A DNA stretch of 51,119 bases from Paraplanobispora takensis (GTDB taxonomy: Bacteria; Actinomycetota; Actinomycetes; Streptosporangiales; Streptosporangiaceae). The notes beneath the pieces are model-generated. The model saw nothing but the letters and a program-made list of their open reading frames with translations. It ran no database searches and had not been told where the DNA came from. Of the stretch, positions 17,140 through 25,858 are shown piece after piece. The translations under genes were made by a program, and so were the position numbers. The DNA lies in assembly GCF_016863195.1 (NCBI RefSeq), contig NZ_BOOK01000066.1:1-51119 (forward strand), read 5' to 3'. Numbering within the stretch: position 1 is the stretch's first letter; each line of letters opens with the position of its first letter.

Positions 17140-17718
17140 ATGACGGGCAAAGCGCCCGGCTGCCTCGCTGGCCACAAGCGGAGCGTCCAGCTGCCTGCCG
17201 TACGGGAGCACCTGGGCAGGCTGGGGCGTGAGCTTGGGTGGCACGGCGCGCTGTCGGCCGACGTCATCCTCGGCTCCGACGGACCGGTGTTCATCGACCT
17301 CAACCCGCGGCTGGTCGAGCCGATGAACGCGCTGTTGTCCGGAGTGGACCTGCTGACCCCCATGCTCGATCTCGCGCGCGGCCGTACCCCCGCCCCGCAG
17401 CCGCCGGGAAAGCCCGGTGTGGCCAGCCATCAGCTGCTGCTGGCCGTTTTGGGCGCGGCTCAGCATTCCGGTCGGCGCCGGGCGGTACTGGGTGAACTGG
17501 CCGCCGCCGCTGTGCGCCGGCGCGGCTACGCCGGCAGCAGGGAAGAGCCGATGGCGGGCGTCGATGCCCGCAGCATGCTGCTGTTCGCCCTCGCCGCGGG
17601 CGCCACCCTCGCGCGCCCGGCGCTGTGGCGGTGGTTCGCCTCGGGCAGCGTGGCCGCCTACGCCCTCAGCCCGCACGGCTGGCGGCGCATCGTGCAGCAT
17701 GCGCCCGCCGCGCCATGA
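17140..17718 (+). pseudogene. ATP-grasp protein, N-terminally truncated
   Basis: The frame encodes the end of an ATP-grasp ligase: VREHLGRLGRELGWHGALSA, then DGPVFIDLNPRLVEPMNALL, where the Asp/Asn of FIDLNPRLVEP are the family's metal and phosphate ligands. A hydrophobic C-terminal extension follows (SMLLFALAAGATLA, WRWFASGSVAAYAL). The N-terminal two-thirds, including the nucleotide-binding loop, are missing. Upstream the frame is unrelated sequence. The original would have joined an acid to an amine using ATP; the substrate is unknown. Confidence 0.65.
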
Positions 17719-17929
17719 CCGTTCCCCACGCGGCGTTACCGGCGAGCGCTCCAACCGGCACCGAGTGCGCCGCGTATGGAGCCGCATCGGCTGGTTTTCC
17801 GCAGCTCGCAACCCGAGAACCTCCCCGTCGCGGGGAGAGGCCGGAAAATTTTCCGGATCGCTGTAACAATCCGTCGGCGCGGCCCCTCTTATCTGACGAA
17901 CCGACACGATGAGAGAAGCGGGAACCACG

Positions 17930-18145
17930 ATGAGCGGCGGCTTCACCGTCACCACCGACTACTACGACACCGACAACGACGGTGTGACCGATGCCCAGCT
18001 CATCGATGCCGACGGTGACCACGTGGCCGACGAGGAGCGCTACGACGTCAACGGCGACGGTGTGACCGACGTGGTCTACCTCGACCTCAACGGCGACGGC
18101 GTCTCCGACTACACCGAGTACGCCGGTCCCTTCCCCACCGCCTGA
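17930..18145 (+). CDS. Mini protein of Asp-rich calcium-binding loops
   Basis: This 71-residue acidic protein is built almost wholly of four loop repeats: DTDNDGVTD, DADGDHVAD, DVNGDGVTD and DLNGDGVSD. They have the D-x-D/N-x-D-G spacing of EF-hand, dockerin or thrombospondin-3 calcium loops. There is no signal peptide or membrane segment, so it is likely cytoplasmic. The ATG at 17930 was preferred because AAGCGGG lies about 7 nt upstream; ATG 17909 is an in-frame alternative. It is a single-gene unit ending in a strong terminator. The function may be calcium buffering or signalling, which is inference. Confidence 0.8.
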   Translation: MSGGFTVTTDYYDTDNDGVTDAQLIDADGDHVADEERYDVNGDGVTDVVYLDLNGDGVSDYTEYAGPFPTA

Positions 18146-18163
18146 CCCCGACCTTCGCGCACC

Positions 18164-18211
18164 GCGATCTGCGGCCGGCGACGAACGCGCTCGTTACCGG
18201 CCGCAGATCGC
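18164..18211. terminator. Bidirectional terminator hairpin
   Basis: Perfect 15-bp arms (GCGATCTGCGGCCGG at 18164-18178, reverse complement at 18197-18211) surround an 18-nt loop. It sits between the convergent calcium-loop gene and the CNNM-type gene, serving both. Confidence 0.78.
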
Positions 18212-18239
18212 CTCTTGGCGGCGGCTTCGGGCAGGACGT

Positions 18240-19253
18240 CTACGCCGTGACCAGCAGTCGGGTCAGCAGATCGTCCAGGAAGACCAGCCCGGCCGGCGCG
18301 CCGTCACCGGTCCGCACGAGCGCCAGCTGACTGCGGGCGGCGCGCAGCGCGGCGACCGCATCGGAGATCGAGGTGTCGGCGGGCAGTTCGGGCAGCCGGT
18401 AGGCCAGCTCCCGGGCCGACCTCGCCGCGCCGCGCCGGTGGGCCAGATAGGCATCGCGCACATGCACCACGCCGGCCGGACGATCGCCCTCCCAGGCCAC
18501 CAGCCGGGTATGGCCGGTGCGGGCCGAGACCTCGACGATCTCCTCGGCGGATGCGGTGGCGGGCACGCCGACGATGTCGGCCACCGCCACCACCAGCGGG
18601 CCGATGCCGGTGGTCGGGGCGTGCAGGGCCTGGGTGATCACGGCGTGCTCGTCGCTTTCGATCAGCTTCAAGCGGCGCGACTCCTCCACCAGGTGCTGCA
18701 GCTGAGCGGGCGTGCGCGGGCGGGAGATCTCATCGCGCGGCCGGACCCGCACCAGGCGCAGCAGGGCGTTGCTCACCCCGTTGAGCAGCCGCAGGATCGG
18801 CCGCACCACCACGGTGAAGCCGCGAAAGGGCAGAGCCAGGATGGTGGCCGAGCGCTCGGGATGGGCGATCGCCCAGGACTTGGGCGCCATCTCGCCGATC
18901 ACCATGTGCAGGAACGTCACGATGGCCAGCGCGATGACGAAGGCCACGGCGTGCGCGGCGCTCTCCGGCAGGCCGAGGGTGTGAAACAGCGGGGTCAACG
19001 ATCCGGCGATCAACGGCTCGGAGACCACGCCCAGCCCCAGGGAGCACAAGGTGATGCCGAGCTGGGCGCCGGCCAGCATCAGCGACAGCTCCCGGATGCC
19101 GCTCACGGCCGCGGCGGCGGCCCGGCTGCCCTGGGCGGCGGCTCTTTCCAGCCGGTGGCGCTTGGCGGCCACCAGCGCGAACTCGGCGGCGACGAAGAAG
19201 CCGTTGCCGATCAGCAGGGCGATGGTCAGGCTCAGGCCGAGGGGCAGGTTCAC
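18240..19253 (-). CDS. CNNM/HlyC-type membrane protein (DUF21-CBS)
   Basis: This 337-residue protein has an N-terminal DUF21 transmembrane domain (about residues 1-190: SLTIALLIGNGFFVAAEFAL, LAGAQLGITLCSLGLG, VIGEMAPKSWAIAHPE) followed by a CBS-domain region to the C-terminus. The C-terminal CorC/HlyC module of its upstream partner is absent. The family is linked to magnesium or cobalt efflux and adenine-nucleotide sensing. The GTG start at 19253 overlaps the previous gene by 4 nt, so the pair is co-translated and may form a heterodimer. Confidence 0.88.
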   Translation of the reverse strand: MNLPLGLSLTIALLIGNGFFVAAEFALVAAKRHRLERAAAQGSRAAAAAVSGIRELSLMLAGAQLGITLCSLGLGVVSEPLIAGSLTPLFHTLGLPESAAHAVAFVIALAIVTFLHMVIGEMAPKSWAIAHPERSATILALPFRGFTVVVRPILRLLNGVSNALLRLVRVRPRDEISRPRTPAQLQHLVEESRRLKLIESDEHAVITQALHAPTTGIGPLVVAVADIVGVPATASAEEIVEVSARTGHTRLVAWEGDRPAGVVHVRDAYLAHRRGAARSARELAYRLPELPADTSISDAVAALRAARSQLALVRTGDGAPAGLVFLDDLLTRLLVTA

Positions 19254-20614
19254 GCCTGCTCGCCTCCTTCGATGCGGGCGCTGTCGTCGGCGCGGACGCC
19301 GCGCAGCCGGACCCGTCCGGGAACATGCCGGTCCAGGCTCACGACCTCGATCTCCAGGTGGGTGGGGGCGTCCTCGGCCAGGGAGGGCACCAGCTCGACG
19401 GTCAGGCGGTCGCCGATGACGGCGAAGCGCTCCAGGCGCTGCAGGATCAGGCCGCTGACGGTGTCGTAGTCGTCGGCATCCGGCAGCTCCAGGTCGGTGG
19501 CCAGGGCGACCTCGTCCAGGCGCAGGCCCGCGTCGATCTCCCAGCCTCCGTCGACCTCGGCGACCGGGGGAATCTCCAGGTCGTTTTCGTCGGCGATCTC
19601 ACCGACCAGCTCCTCGGCGATGTCCTCCCAGGTGACCAGCCCGGCCAGGCCGCCGTGCTCGTCCAGCACGCAGGCGACCTCCTGGCCGCGGGTGTGCAGC
19701 TGCGCCACCAGATCGGGCAGCGGCATCGAGAACGGCACCACCAGCACCTCACAGGCGACCTTGGCGACGTCCGTGCTCGCGGCCTCCGCCGAGGGGATCG
19801 GGACCAGCTCGCGCAGGCTCACCACACCGATCACCTCATCCGGGCGGGTGCCGAGCACCGGGTAGTGGGTGTGGCCGTGGCGGGCGATGAGCTCATCCAG
19901 CTCCGTCACCGGCGCCGAGCCGGCGATGGTGACCAGATCGGCACGCGGGACCATGACTTCTGCGGCGGTGTGGTCGGCGAAGGCCAGCGCGCGCTCCAGC
20001 AGGTCGGCCTGCTCACCCGGCAGGTGACCGTAGGCCTCGGACTCGCCGATGATGTGCCCCAGCTCCTCCAGGGTGGCGCCGTGGTGCAGCTCCTCGACCG
20101 GCTCGATGCCGACGGCGCGCAGCAGCTTGTTGGCCGCCGAGTCGAACAGCCGGATGATCGGCCCGGCGATCGTCATGTAGACCAGGGTGGAGGCGGCCAG
20201 GGCGCGGGCCAGCGGTTCGGGCCGGGCCAGCGCCAGGTTCTTGGGTGCCAGCTCGCCCAGCACCATCTGGATGACGGTGGCCAGGACGAACCCGAGCACC
20301 AGGGCGACGGCGTCGACGCCGCCACCGCGAAGGCCGAGCGCCTCCAGACCGGGCGCGATCAGTTCGGCCAGCGCGGGCTTGGCGATGAAGCCGACGACCA
20401 GCGCGGTGACGGTGATGCCGAGCTGGGCGCCCGAGAGCATGAACGACAACCGCTCCATCACCGTGATCGCGCGGGCGGCTTTTCTGTCACCGGCGGCGGC
20501 CTGCTGCGACAGCACCAGCCGATCAGCGGTGACGTAGGCGAATTCCTGGGCGACGAAGTACCCGGTGGCCAACGTCAGGAGCAAAACGGCCAGCAGGCCC
20601 AAAGCGATGCTCAT
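19250..20614 (-). CDS. CNNM/HlyC-type membrane protein (DUF21-CBS-CorC)
   Basis: This 454-residue protein contains a DUF21 membrane domain (about residues 1-190; LATGYFVAQEFAYVTADRLV, LSGAQLGITVTALVVG, MVLGELAPKNLALARP). It continues with a CBS pair (about 205-335; VMVPRADLVTI, YPVLGTRPDEVIGVV, CVLDEHGGLAGLVTWEDIAE) and a CorC/HlyC domain (about 350-435; DLELPDADDYDTVSGLILQ). It probably transports or regulates divalent cations such as Mg. The ATG at 20614 has GGAG 7 nt upstream; the in-frame ATG at 20632 is weaker. It is the first gene of a two-gene operon. Confidence 0.9.
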   Translation of the reverse strand: MSIALGLLAVLLLTLATGYFVAQEFAYVTADRLVLSQQAAAGDRKAARAITVMERLSFMLSGAQLGITVTALVVGFIAKPALAELIAPGLEALGLRGGGVDAVALVLGFVLATVIQMVLGELAPKNLALARPEPLARALAASTLVYMTIAGPIIRLFDSAANKLLRAVGIEPVEELHHGATLEELGHIIGESEAYGHLPGEQADLLERALAFADHTAAEVMVPRADLVTIAGSAPVTELDELIARHGHTHYPVLGTRPDEVIGVVSLRELVPIPSAEAASTDVAKVACEVLVVPFSMPLPDLVAQLHTRGQEVACVLDEHGGLAGLVTWEDIAEELVGEIADENDLEIPPVAEVDGGWEIDAGLRLDEVALATDLELPDADDYDTVSGLILQRLERFAVIGDRLTVELVPSLAEDAPTHLEIEVVSLDRHVPGRVRLRGVRADDSARIEGGEQA

Positions 20615-21231
20615 CGCAGGGCTCCATCCCATCTCGGGCGGGTGGTGCTATGGCTGGGGTCCGACGGCACGGACACCACCACCTCATTCCTTTCCTCGCG
20701 GCCCGGCGGGGCCGTTTCCCGGTCTCCGGCATCGCGTTGCCGCCAGAGGCCATCGATCGTGGGCGCCACGGTAGCCCAGTGCGTGGAATCGCTCTGCCGT
20801 GGGGAGCCCGTGTCGAGGTCAACGCCGCAAAATCGGCCACGGTGCCCGGATGTGAGAGGAGTCATAGCCGCCTGGTTGTTGTGGATGTCGTCGGTGCCTG
20901 CTTCTGCGATCATCCTCGCAGTCATCGTCCTCAACGCCGCCGGGCGGCCGTGGTCAACGCCGTGGACGAGCAGCGCACCACGGCCGAGCGACAGCACACC
21001 GGCGCCCAGCACCGGGCGCCTGCCTTCGCCCATCCGGTACGGCGTGCCGGGAACCGAGGCCCGATGGTGATGTCCTGTGAGAGCGGGAAGGTCAGCCGGG
21101 CCGGCGCCGTTCATACGTCCTCCCGCGGCCGGGAGGCCTGAGCAGGTGTCTGTGTGCCCGTATCAGTCGATCGATCTTCACTGGGCTCTCACCACGCCTC
21201 GGATTCCCGGCAAGCGCTGCGTCTTCGGCGA
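20615..21231. other. Intergenic stretch with no supported gene
   Basis: These roughly 600 bases upstream of the CNNM operon contain open frames in several phases, but none has a convincing start, codon pattern or family match. The 5' region and promoter of the CNNM operon must lie here near 20620-20700. A possible small hairpin with GTCCG and CGGAC arms is present near 20660. Nothing else was recognised. Confidence 0.5.
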
Positions 21232-21277
21232 GTACGGGCCTGCCCCCATCGTGATCACGATGGGGGCAGGCCCGTAC
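21232..21277. terminator. 46-bp perfect palindrome, terminator of chemoreceptor gene
   Basis: Two 23-nt arms meeting at 21254/21255 are perfect reverse complements, beginning GTACGGGCCTGCCCCCATCG. The palindrome starts 4 nt after the stop of the chemoreceptor gene, the expected place for its terminator. The tiny loop means it would fold as a cruciform or hairpin. Confidence 0.8.
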
Positions 21278-21281
21278 CGGC

Positions 21282-22904
21282 TCAGAGGCGGAAGTGGGTG
21301 ACCAGCTGGGTCAGCTCGGCGGCCATGGCCGCCAGGCGCTCGGAGGCCTGCCGGGAGGTGGCCACGCCCTCGGTGGTCTGCTGGGCGGCGCCGGCCACCG
21401 CGGTCATGGTGTCGGCGATGTTGTGCACGCCGCGGGCGGCGTTGGAGACGCTGCGGCTGATCTCGCCGGTGGTGGCGGTCTGCTCCTCCACCGCCGCGGC
21501 GATGGTGGTCTGGTAGCTGCTGATGGTGCCGATGATGGTGGAGATCTTCTCGATCGCCCCGACCGCGTCGGCGGTGTCGGCCTGGATGGTCTCGATCCGC
21601 TTGGCGATGTCCTCGGTGGCCTTGGCGGTCTCCTGGGCCAGTTCCTTGACCTCGGAGGCGACCACGGCGAAGCCCTTGCCGGCGTCGCCGGCGCGGGCGG
21701 CCTCGATGGTGGCGTTCAGCGCCAGCAGGTTGGTCTGCTCGGCGATGGAGGTGATCACTTTGAGGATGTTGCCGATCTCGGCGGAGGAGACGCCCAGCTT
21801 GCCGACCACCGCGGTGGTCTGCTCGGCGGAGGCGACCGCCTGGCCGGCCACGGTGGCGGCGTCGGAGGCACCTGCGGAGATCTCCCGGATCGAGGCGCCC
21901 ATCTGCTCGGAGGCGGCGGCCAGCGTGCTGACGTGCTCGGTGACCTCGCGGGCGGCCTCGCTGGCGCCGCCGGCCTGGGCCGCGGTGCCGTCGGCGGTGC
22001 CGGCCAGCTGGTCGCTGACGGCCTTCAGGCCGGCCGAGGAGGTGCCCAGGGCGGTGGCGTTGGCGTGGATGACGGAAATGGTCTGGCGCATGGTGTCGAC
22101 GGCGCGATTCAGCGCAGTGGCCATGGTGCCCACCTCGTCGCGCCGCTCCAGCTCGGCGCGCTGGGTCAGATCGCCGCGGGCGAGCGCGTCCAGCACGCCG
22201 GTGACCCGGCGCAGCGGTCCGGCGATGCCGCGGGCCACCAGCCAGGCCAGCCCCAGCCCGGCGACCAGGCCGAGAGCGCCGATGACGCCCACCTGGGTGA
22301 CGACGTCGCCGACGGTGTCGCGGGCATCGGCGGCATTGGCCGCGGCGGCCTTGGCCTGGGCGGCGCGCAGGTCGACAAAGCCCTCATCGATGCGCTCGGT
22401 GATCGGCTCGGCCTCGTTGAAGCCGTCCCAGAAGGCATCCAGGTTCCCGCTGTCGGCGGCGGGCATGATCTTCTCGTCGCGGATCTTCACGTACGCGACC
22501 CAGTCGGCGTACAGCCGATCCGAGGCCGCCTTGTCGGCCGTCATCGGGGCGAACGCCTCGGCGTTCTTGGCGATGGCGGCGTCGAGCGCGTGGATGTCGG
22601 CCGCGTTGGTCTTGCGGTACTCGGCATCCGACAGGTAGTAGTTGAGCACCAGGTTGCGTACCTGCAGCACCTCGGCGTGCAGCTGCGCCAGCGTCTCGAT
22701 CGGGCGCACGCCACCGGTGTAGATGGCCGAGGCCTTGTCATCGGCGGTGTTGAGACCGCTGAGGCTCACCCCGATCACCAGCAGGCCGGCGGCGGCCACC
22801 GCGGCGACGGCGGCGAAGATCTTCGCGGTCAGGGGCAGGTCGCGGCCGCGGGCGGCCAGCGACCGCCGCGTCGGCGTACCCGGCAGAGGAGGAGCCGATG
22901 ACAT
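21282..22904 (-). CDS. Methyl-accepting chemotaxis protein
   Basis: This 540-residue membrane receptor has an N-terminal helix (about residues 25-50), a four-helix-bundle sensor domain (about 55-195; [20 protein letters not shown]), a second membrane helix (about 205-230), a HAMP domain ([20 protein letters not shown]) and a long coiled-coil signalling domain. The signalling domain includes the conserved tip [20 protein letters not shown] and [17 protein letters not shown]. Such receptors normally control CheA. No che genes are nearby, as is common in actinomycetes. The ATG at 22904 has GAAGGA 6 nt upstream. The gene ends at a 46-bp palindrome. Confidence 0.92.
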   Translation of the reverse strand: MSSAPPLPGTPTRRSLAARGRDLPLTAKIFAAVAAVAAAGLLVIGVSLSGLNTADDKASAIYTGGVRPIETLAQLHAEVLQVRNLVLNYYLSDAEYRKTNAADIHALDAAIAKNAEAFAPMTADKAASDRLYADWVAYVKIRDEKIMPAADSGNLDAFWDGFNEAEPITERIDEGFVDLRAAQAKAAAANAADARDTVGDVVTQVGVIGALGLVAGLGLAWLVARGIAGPLRRVTGVLDALARGDLTQRAELERRDEVGTMATALNRAVDTMRQTISVIHANATALGTSSAGLKAVSDQLAGTADGTAAQAGGASEAAREVTEHVSTLAAASEQMGASIREISAGASDAATVAGQAVASAEQTTAVVGKLGVSSAEIGNILKVITSIAEQTNLLALNATIEAARAGDAGKGFAVVASEVKELAQETAKATEDIAKRIETIQADTADAVGAIEKISTIIGTISSYQTTIAAAVEEQTATTGEISRSVSNAARGVHNIADTMTAVAGAAQQTTEGVATSRQASERLAAMAAELTQLVTHFRL

Positions 22905-23199
22905 GGATATTCCTTCACGGTGAAAACGGCAGGACAACGACCACGGGCTGGCAGGGGTGCTGTTCCCATCGGCCGGTATCAGCCGGTGCTGAGGGATGGC
23001 CGGTCATCGAAACGAATCTGCCGCTGGGACCGGGAGCTTTCCGCCTCTCGACACAGTGACCCGCACGCCAGCCGCTGATCTTGTGCGGCAGATCGTCCCC
23101 CTGGCCGGAAAGGGGATGCCTGCCCCGCCCCCGCATGCCGTCGGCGATGGGCACCCGCTATAGCTACGCCTACCGTGGCCCGTCGTCGGTCTCCCTCAT

Positions 23200-23470
23200 C
23201 CGGTACGGCGCCGTGATGGTCGCCCACCTGGCCGAGGAATCCCAGGGCGATGCCGGCGGCGCAACTGCTCGGCCAGGGCGGCCGGGTCGAGGCCGCGGCC
23301 GAGGCGCTTGTGGTCGTGCACCACCACCGTGAGGCACAGCCCGCCTGGGCCGTGGCGTTGGCTGATACTGCCGTAGGAGCGCTCGATGATAGAGGTCGAG
23401 GTGCAGGTGACGACCAGGGTGTTCAATCCGTCGACGGTGAAGGACGGGTCAGCGGGCTGCTCGATGGTGT
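23200..23470 (-). other. Unrecognised coding-like remnant
   Basis: On the minus strand one frame reads FALDTIEQPADPSFTVDGLN, then TLVVTCTSTSIIERSYGSIS and LTVVVHDHKRLGRGLDPAAL. It looks like real protein with little low-complexity sequence. It has no start of its own and follows directly on the decayed AraC gene in another frame. The family is not recognised; it may be a fragment of a separate gene. Confidence 0.35.
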
Positions 23471-23487
23471 CGAGTGCGAAGTGGGCG

Positions 23488-23899
23488 GTGCTGATGCGGT
23501 GATGTCGATGAACGCCACCGCTCACCGTACGACGGCGGGCGCCACCTGGCCTGGACCTGGAAGGTAGTCGACTTTCATCGTGGTGTCGGGGAAGGCCGCC
23601 GGCACCGCCGCGGCCGCGGTCTCGACCATGCCGGCCAGCAGCGGCGGATGGGCGACGGCGGGTTCCGGCCCGGCGAAGCTGCGGGACAGGTAGGCCGAGG
23701 TGGCCGGCCACTGCCGGTTCATCGCGTCCGAGACCGGCGCTCCGGACACCGATACCGGCTGGAACAGAAAGTCCCTGTTGTCCCTCTGCCGGGTCCGGAT
23801 CTGGACGTAGCGGCGCCCGATGAGCTCGACCACTTCACCCATGTCCCGCGACGCGCAGTCCGCTCGCTCCACCGGTACACGGGCCGGGGCCGTGACCAT
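23488..23899 (-). pseudogene. AraC-family regulator, decayed
   Basis: From the ATG at 23899 the sequence opens like an AraC-type regulator (VERADCASRDMGEVVELIGR). It then lacks much of the ligand-binding domain and resumes with ATSAYLSRSFAGPEPAVAH and DYLPGPGQVAPAVVR. At 23524-23522 an in-frame TGA occurs where the family continues, since AVAFID follows immediately in the same frame. The helix-turn-helix is not recoverable. This is the second dead AraC gene of the window. Confidence 0.6.
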
Positions 23900-24059
23900 G
23901 GCCGTCTCCCCTCTGCGATCCGCCATCCGGACGGCGCGAAACGGGGTGGTCCAGGTTGTTCCATATTTTCGCGAAGCGACTAGTCCTAAAACGAACTCGG
24001 AGCAGAAGCATGTCGTGGGAGACCGCCAGCGCGCAGCAGACGCCGCGCCACCAGCGAGA

Positions 24060-24653
24060 TCAGGGCTGTTCGGGACCGACGATGCGGGCCAGCGAGCGCA
24101 GACCGGCGACGACGTCGGCACCGGTGGGGGCATGGTCGGGATCGGTGAGGCACTGCGTCATCAGGCCCACCAGCAGGGCCGACTGGACGGCGCCCAGCGT
24201 GCGTGCCGTGGTGTCGTCGACCTGACTCTCCTCGGTGCCGCTGAGGATCGCCGCCAGCCCTCGCCGCCCCTGCTCCTGGCCGCCGGCCAGATAGCGGCGC
24301 AGGTCGGTGGAGTGCTCGGCCTGGACGAGTGCTTCGATCGAGGCGAGCCACAGGGCGCGATGGGTGGAGAAGGACTCGATCACCCTGTCCCACATCGCCT
24401 CGTAGCGCTCGTCCTGGGTGGCCGCATCCGTCCCATAGGCGCTCAGGGTGCGGCCGATGTGCGTGCCCCAATCATCGATCGCCGCGATGAGCGCCGCGTT
24501 CAGCAGGGCTTCGCGGGAGCCGAAGTGGTAGCCGATGGCCGCCATGCTGACGCCGCCGGAGGCGGCCGTGATGTCGCGGATGGTGGTGCGTGCCCACCCT
24601 TTCTCCTCCAGGCAGCGGCGGGCTCCGGCGAGCAGGTCTTCGCGATTTCCCAT
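24060..24653 (-). CDS. TetR-family repressor
   Basis: This 197-residue TetR-type regulator has an N-terminal helix-turn-helix (LLAGARRCLEEKGWARTTIR, DITAASGGVSMAAIGYHFGS) and a helical ligand-binding domain. It is divergent from an alpha/beta hydrolase gene across 133 bp. That spacer holds three 13-bp iterons and a clear promoter, so the hydrolase is the likely target. There is no strong Shine-Dalgarno sequence; the ATG at 24653 is the only sensible start upstream of the helix-turn-helix. Confidence 0.9.
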   Translation of the reverse strand: MGNREDLLAGARRCLEEKGWARTTIRDITAASGGVSMAAIGYHFGSREALLNAALIAAIDDWGTHIGRTLSAYGTDAATQDERYEAMWDRVIESFSTHRALWLASIEALVQAEHSTDLRRYLAGGQEQGRRGLAAILSGTEESQVDDTTARTLGAVQSALLVGLMTQCLTDPDHAPTGADVVAGLRSLARIVGPEQP

Positions 24654-24683
24654 GGGCGGATGCTAGCCGGTCGTAGAGCAGAC

Positions 24684-24722
24684 GCGCTAGGCATACGAAT
24701 TAGGCGAATGAATTAGGCAATC
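24684..24722. repeat. Three 13-bp direct repeats (TAGGC iterons)
   Basis: TAGGC occurs at 24688, 24701 and 24714, exactly 13 bp apart. It sits inside repeats GCGCTAGGCATAC, GAATTAGGCGAAT and GAATTAGGCAATC. They lie just upstream of the -35 of the hydrolase promoter and 30 to 70 bp from the TetR start, a plausible control site for either gene. Confidence 0.65.
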
Positions 24723-24725
24723 GTC

Positions 24726-24754
24726 TTGCGCAAGCGCCCAAATCTTCGTATGGT
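24726..24754 (+). promoter_or_regulatory. Promoter of the alpha/beta hydrolase gene
   Basis: TTGCGC (24726-24731) and TATGGT (24749-24754) are separated by 17 bp, a good sigma-70-type match. It is placed 32 bp upstream of the hydrolase ATG and adjacent to the iterons. Confidence 0.6.
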
Positions 24755-24786
24755 CCTCTCATCGACACCGAGCGAAGGAATCTGCG

Positions 24787-25587
24787 ATGAACGACACGAC
24801 CACAAAGGACGCCGCCCTCCGGGCCGAACTGCTCCTGGACGGCCGCCGGCTGTCCTACCTCGACTTCGGCGGCACCGGCCGCCCGCTGGTCGCGCTGCAC
24901 GGGCACCTGTCGGAAGGGGCCGCCTTCACCCGCCTGGCCCAGGCACTGAGCCCCGAGTGGCGGCTGATCGCCCCCGACCAGCGCGGCCAGGGCGCCTCCG
25001 AGCGCACCGCCGACTACTCACGGGAGGGCTACCTCGCCGACATCCTGGCGCTCCTGGAGCACCTGCAGTTGGAGCGGGTCGTACTGCTCGGCCACTCCCT
25101 GGGTGCCATCAACGCCTACCAGTTCGCCGCCCGCCACCCCGAACACGTCAGCGCCCTGATCAACGTCGAGGGCGCGGCCGCACTGGGACTGGAGGGCGAC
25201 AACCCCTTCGGCTTCCTGCTGACCCTGCCCTACCAGGCACCCACCCGCGACGCGCTCATCGCCGGCCTGGGCCCGGCCGCACCCCACTTCTCCGACCGGC
25301 TGCGCCAGCACCCCGACGGCAGCTGGCGGCTGCCCTTCCACCCCCAGGACATGTACCAGTCAGAAGAGCACGTGCACGGCGACCACTGGGCCGACTGGAC
25401 GGCCACCACCTGCCCGGCCCTGCTGATCCACGGCATCAAGGGCGTCATCCCGCCCGAGCAGGTCCGCGCCATGGTCGAACGCCGCCCCGGCACCGTCTCG
25501 ACCGAACTGGACGCCGACCACCTGATCCCCACCAGCGCCCCGGACGACTTCGCCACCGCGGTCCGCGCGTTCCTCGCCACGCTTTAA
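24787..25587 (+). CDS. Alpha/beta hydrolase
   Basis: This 266-residue cytoplasmic hydrolase has the oxyanion-hole motif LHGHLSEG, the strand and turn DQRGQGASER, the nucleophile elbow GHSLG (Ser104) and a C-terminal His in DADHLIPT. These complete the usual catalytic arrangement of esterases, lactonases and haloperoxidase-like enzymes. AAGGAA precedes the ATG at 24787. It is divergent from a TetR gene that probably represses it until its substrate or a related compound appears. The substrate cannot be assigned. Confidence 0.9.
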   Translation: MNDTTTKDAALRAELLLDGRRLSYLDFGGTGRPLVALHGHLSEGAAFTRLAQALSPEWRLIAPDQRGQGASERTADYSREGYLADILALLEHLQLERVVLLGHSLGAINAYQFAARHPEHVSALINVEGAAALGLEGDNPFGFLLTLPYQAPTRDALIAGLGPAAPHFSDRLRQHPDGSWRLPFHPQDMYQSEEHVHGDHWADWTATTCPALLIHGIKGVIPPEQVRAMVERRPGTVSTELDADHLIPTSAPDDFATAVRAFLATL

Positions 25588-25858
25588 CCACCGCCGGATC
25601 GAGGCCGTCTCAGCCAGGCGGAACATCCTCGGCCCACCCCCAGGCCGAGCGTGCGGGCCGTAGGCGGTGGCCCACCCCGCCGGCAACACCTCCCGCCCGG
25701 CCCCGGGGATGTCCCGTTCCAGTGGGATTCCAGCTGCGGTTTCATCGCACGCCGCCGTCCCTTTTCCTTGACAGGAGGCCACAGAAAAGTCATGCCGCCA
25801 TTTACTGTTAGGAAACTTTCTTTTACATTTCTGTCAACCCCCAGCAAAGGAGTAGGAC
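25588..25858 (+). promoter_or_regulatory. Upstream region of the LPMO gene with CAZyme-type motif
   Basis: TTTACT (25801-25806) and TACATT (25824-25829) form a candidate promoter with a 17-bp spacer. The spacer contains TTAGGAAACTTTC (25808-25820), a degenerate dyad like sites found upstream of secreted polysaccharide-degrading enzymes in actinomycetes. A related sequence occurs upstream of the alginate-lyase gene at 36929. Nothing coding is supported in the rest of this stretch. Confidence 0.5.

Noticed and set aside
17041-17170. Minus-strand end DVRDADFACLLTALHTAIHA as a gene tail
   Set aside because: Helical-looking, but the upstream frame is antisense to the ATP-grasp relic and no domain is identifiable.
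21294-22901. A 535-codon Gly-rich open frame on the plus strand
   Set aside because: It is antisense to the chemoreceptor gene; the Gly/Asp/Val bias is a shadow of Ala/Thr-rich coiled coil codons.
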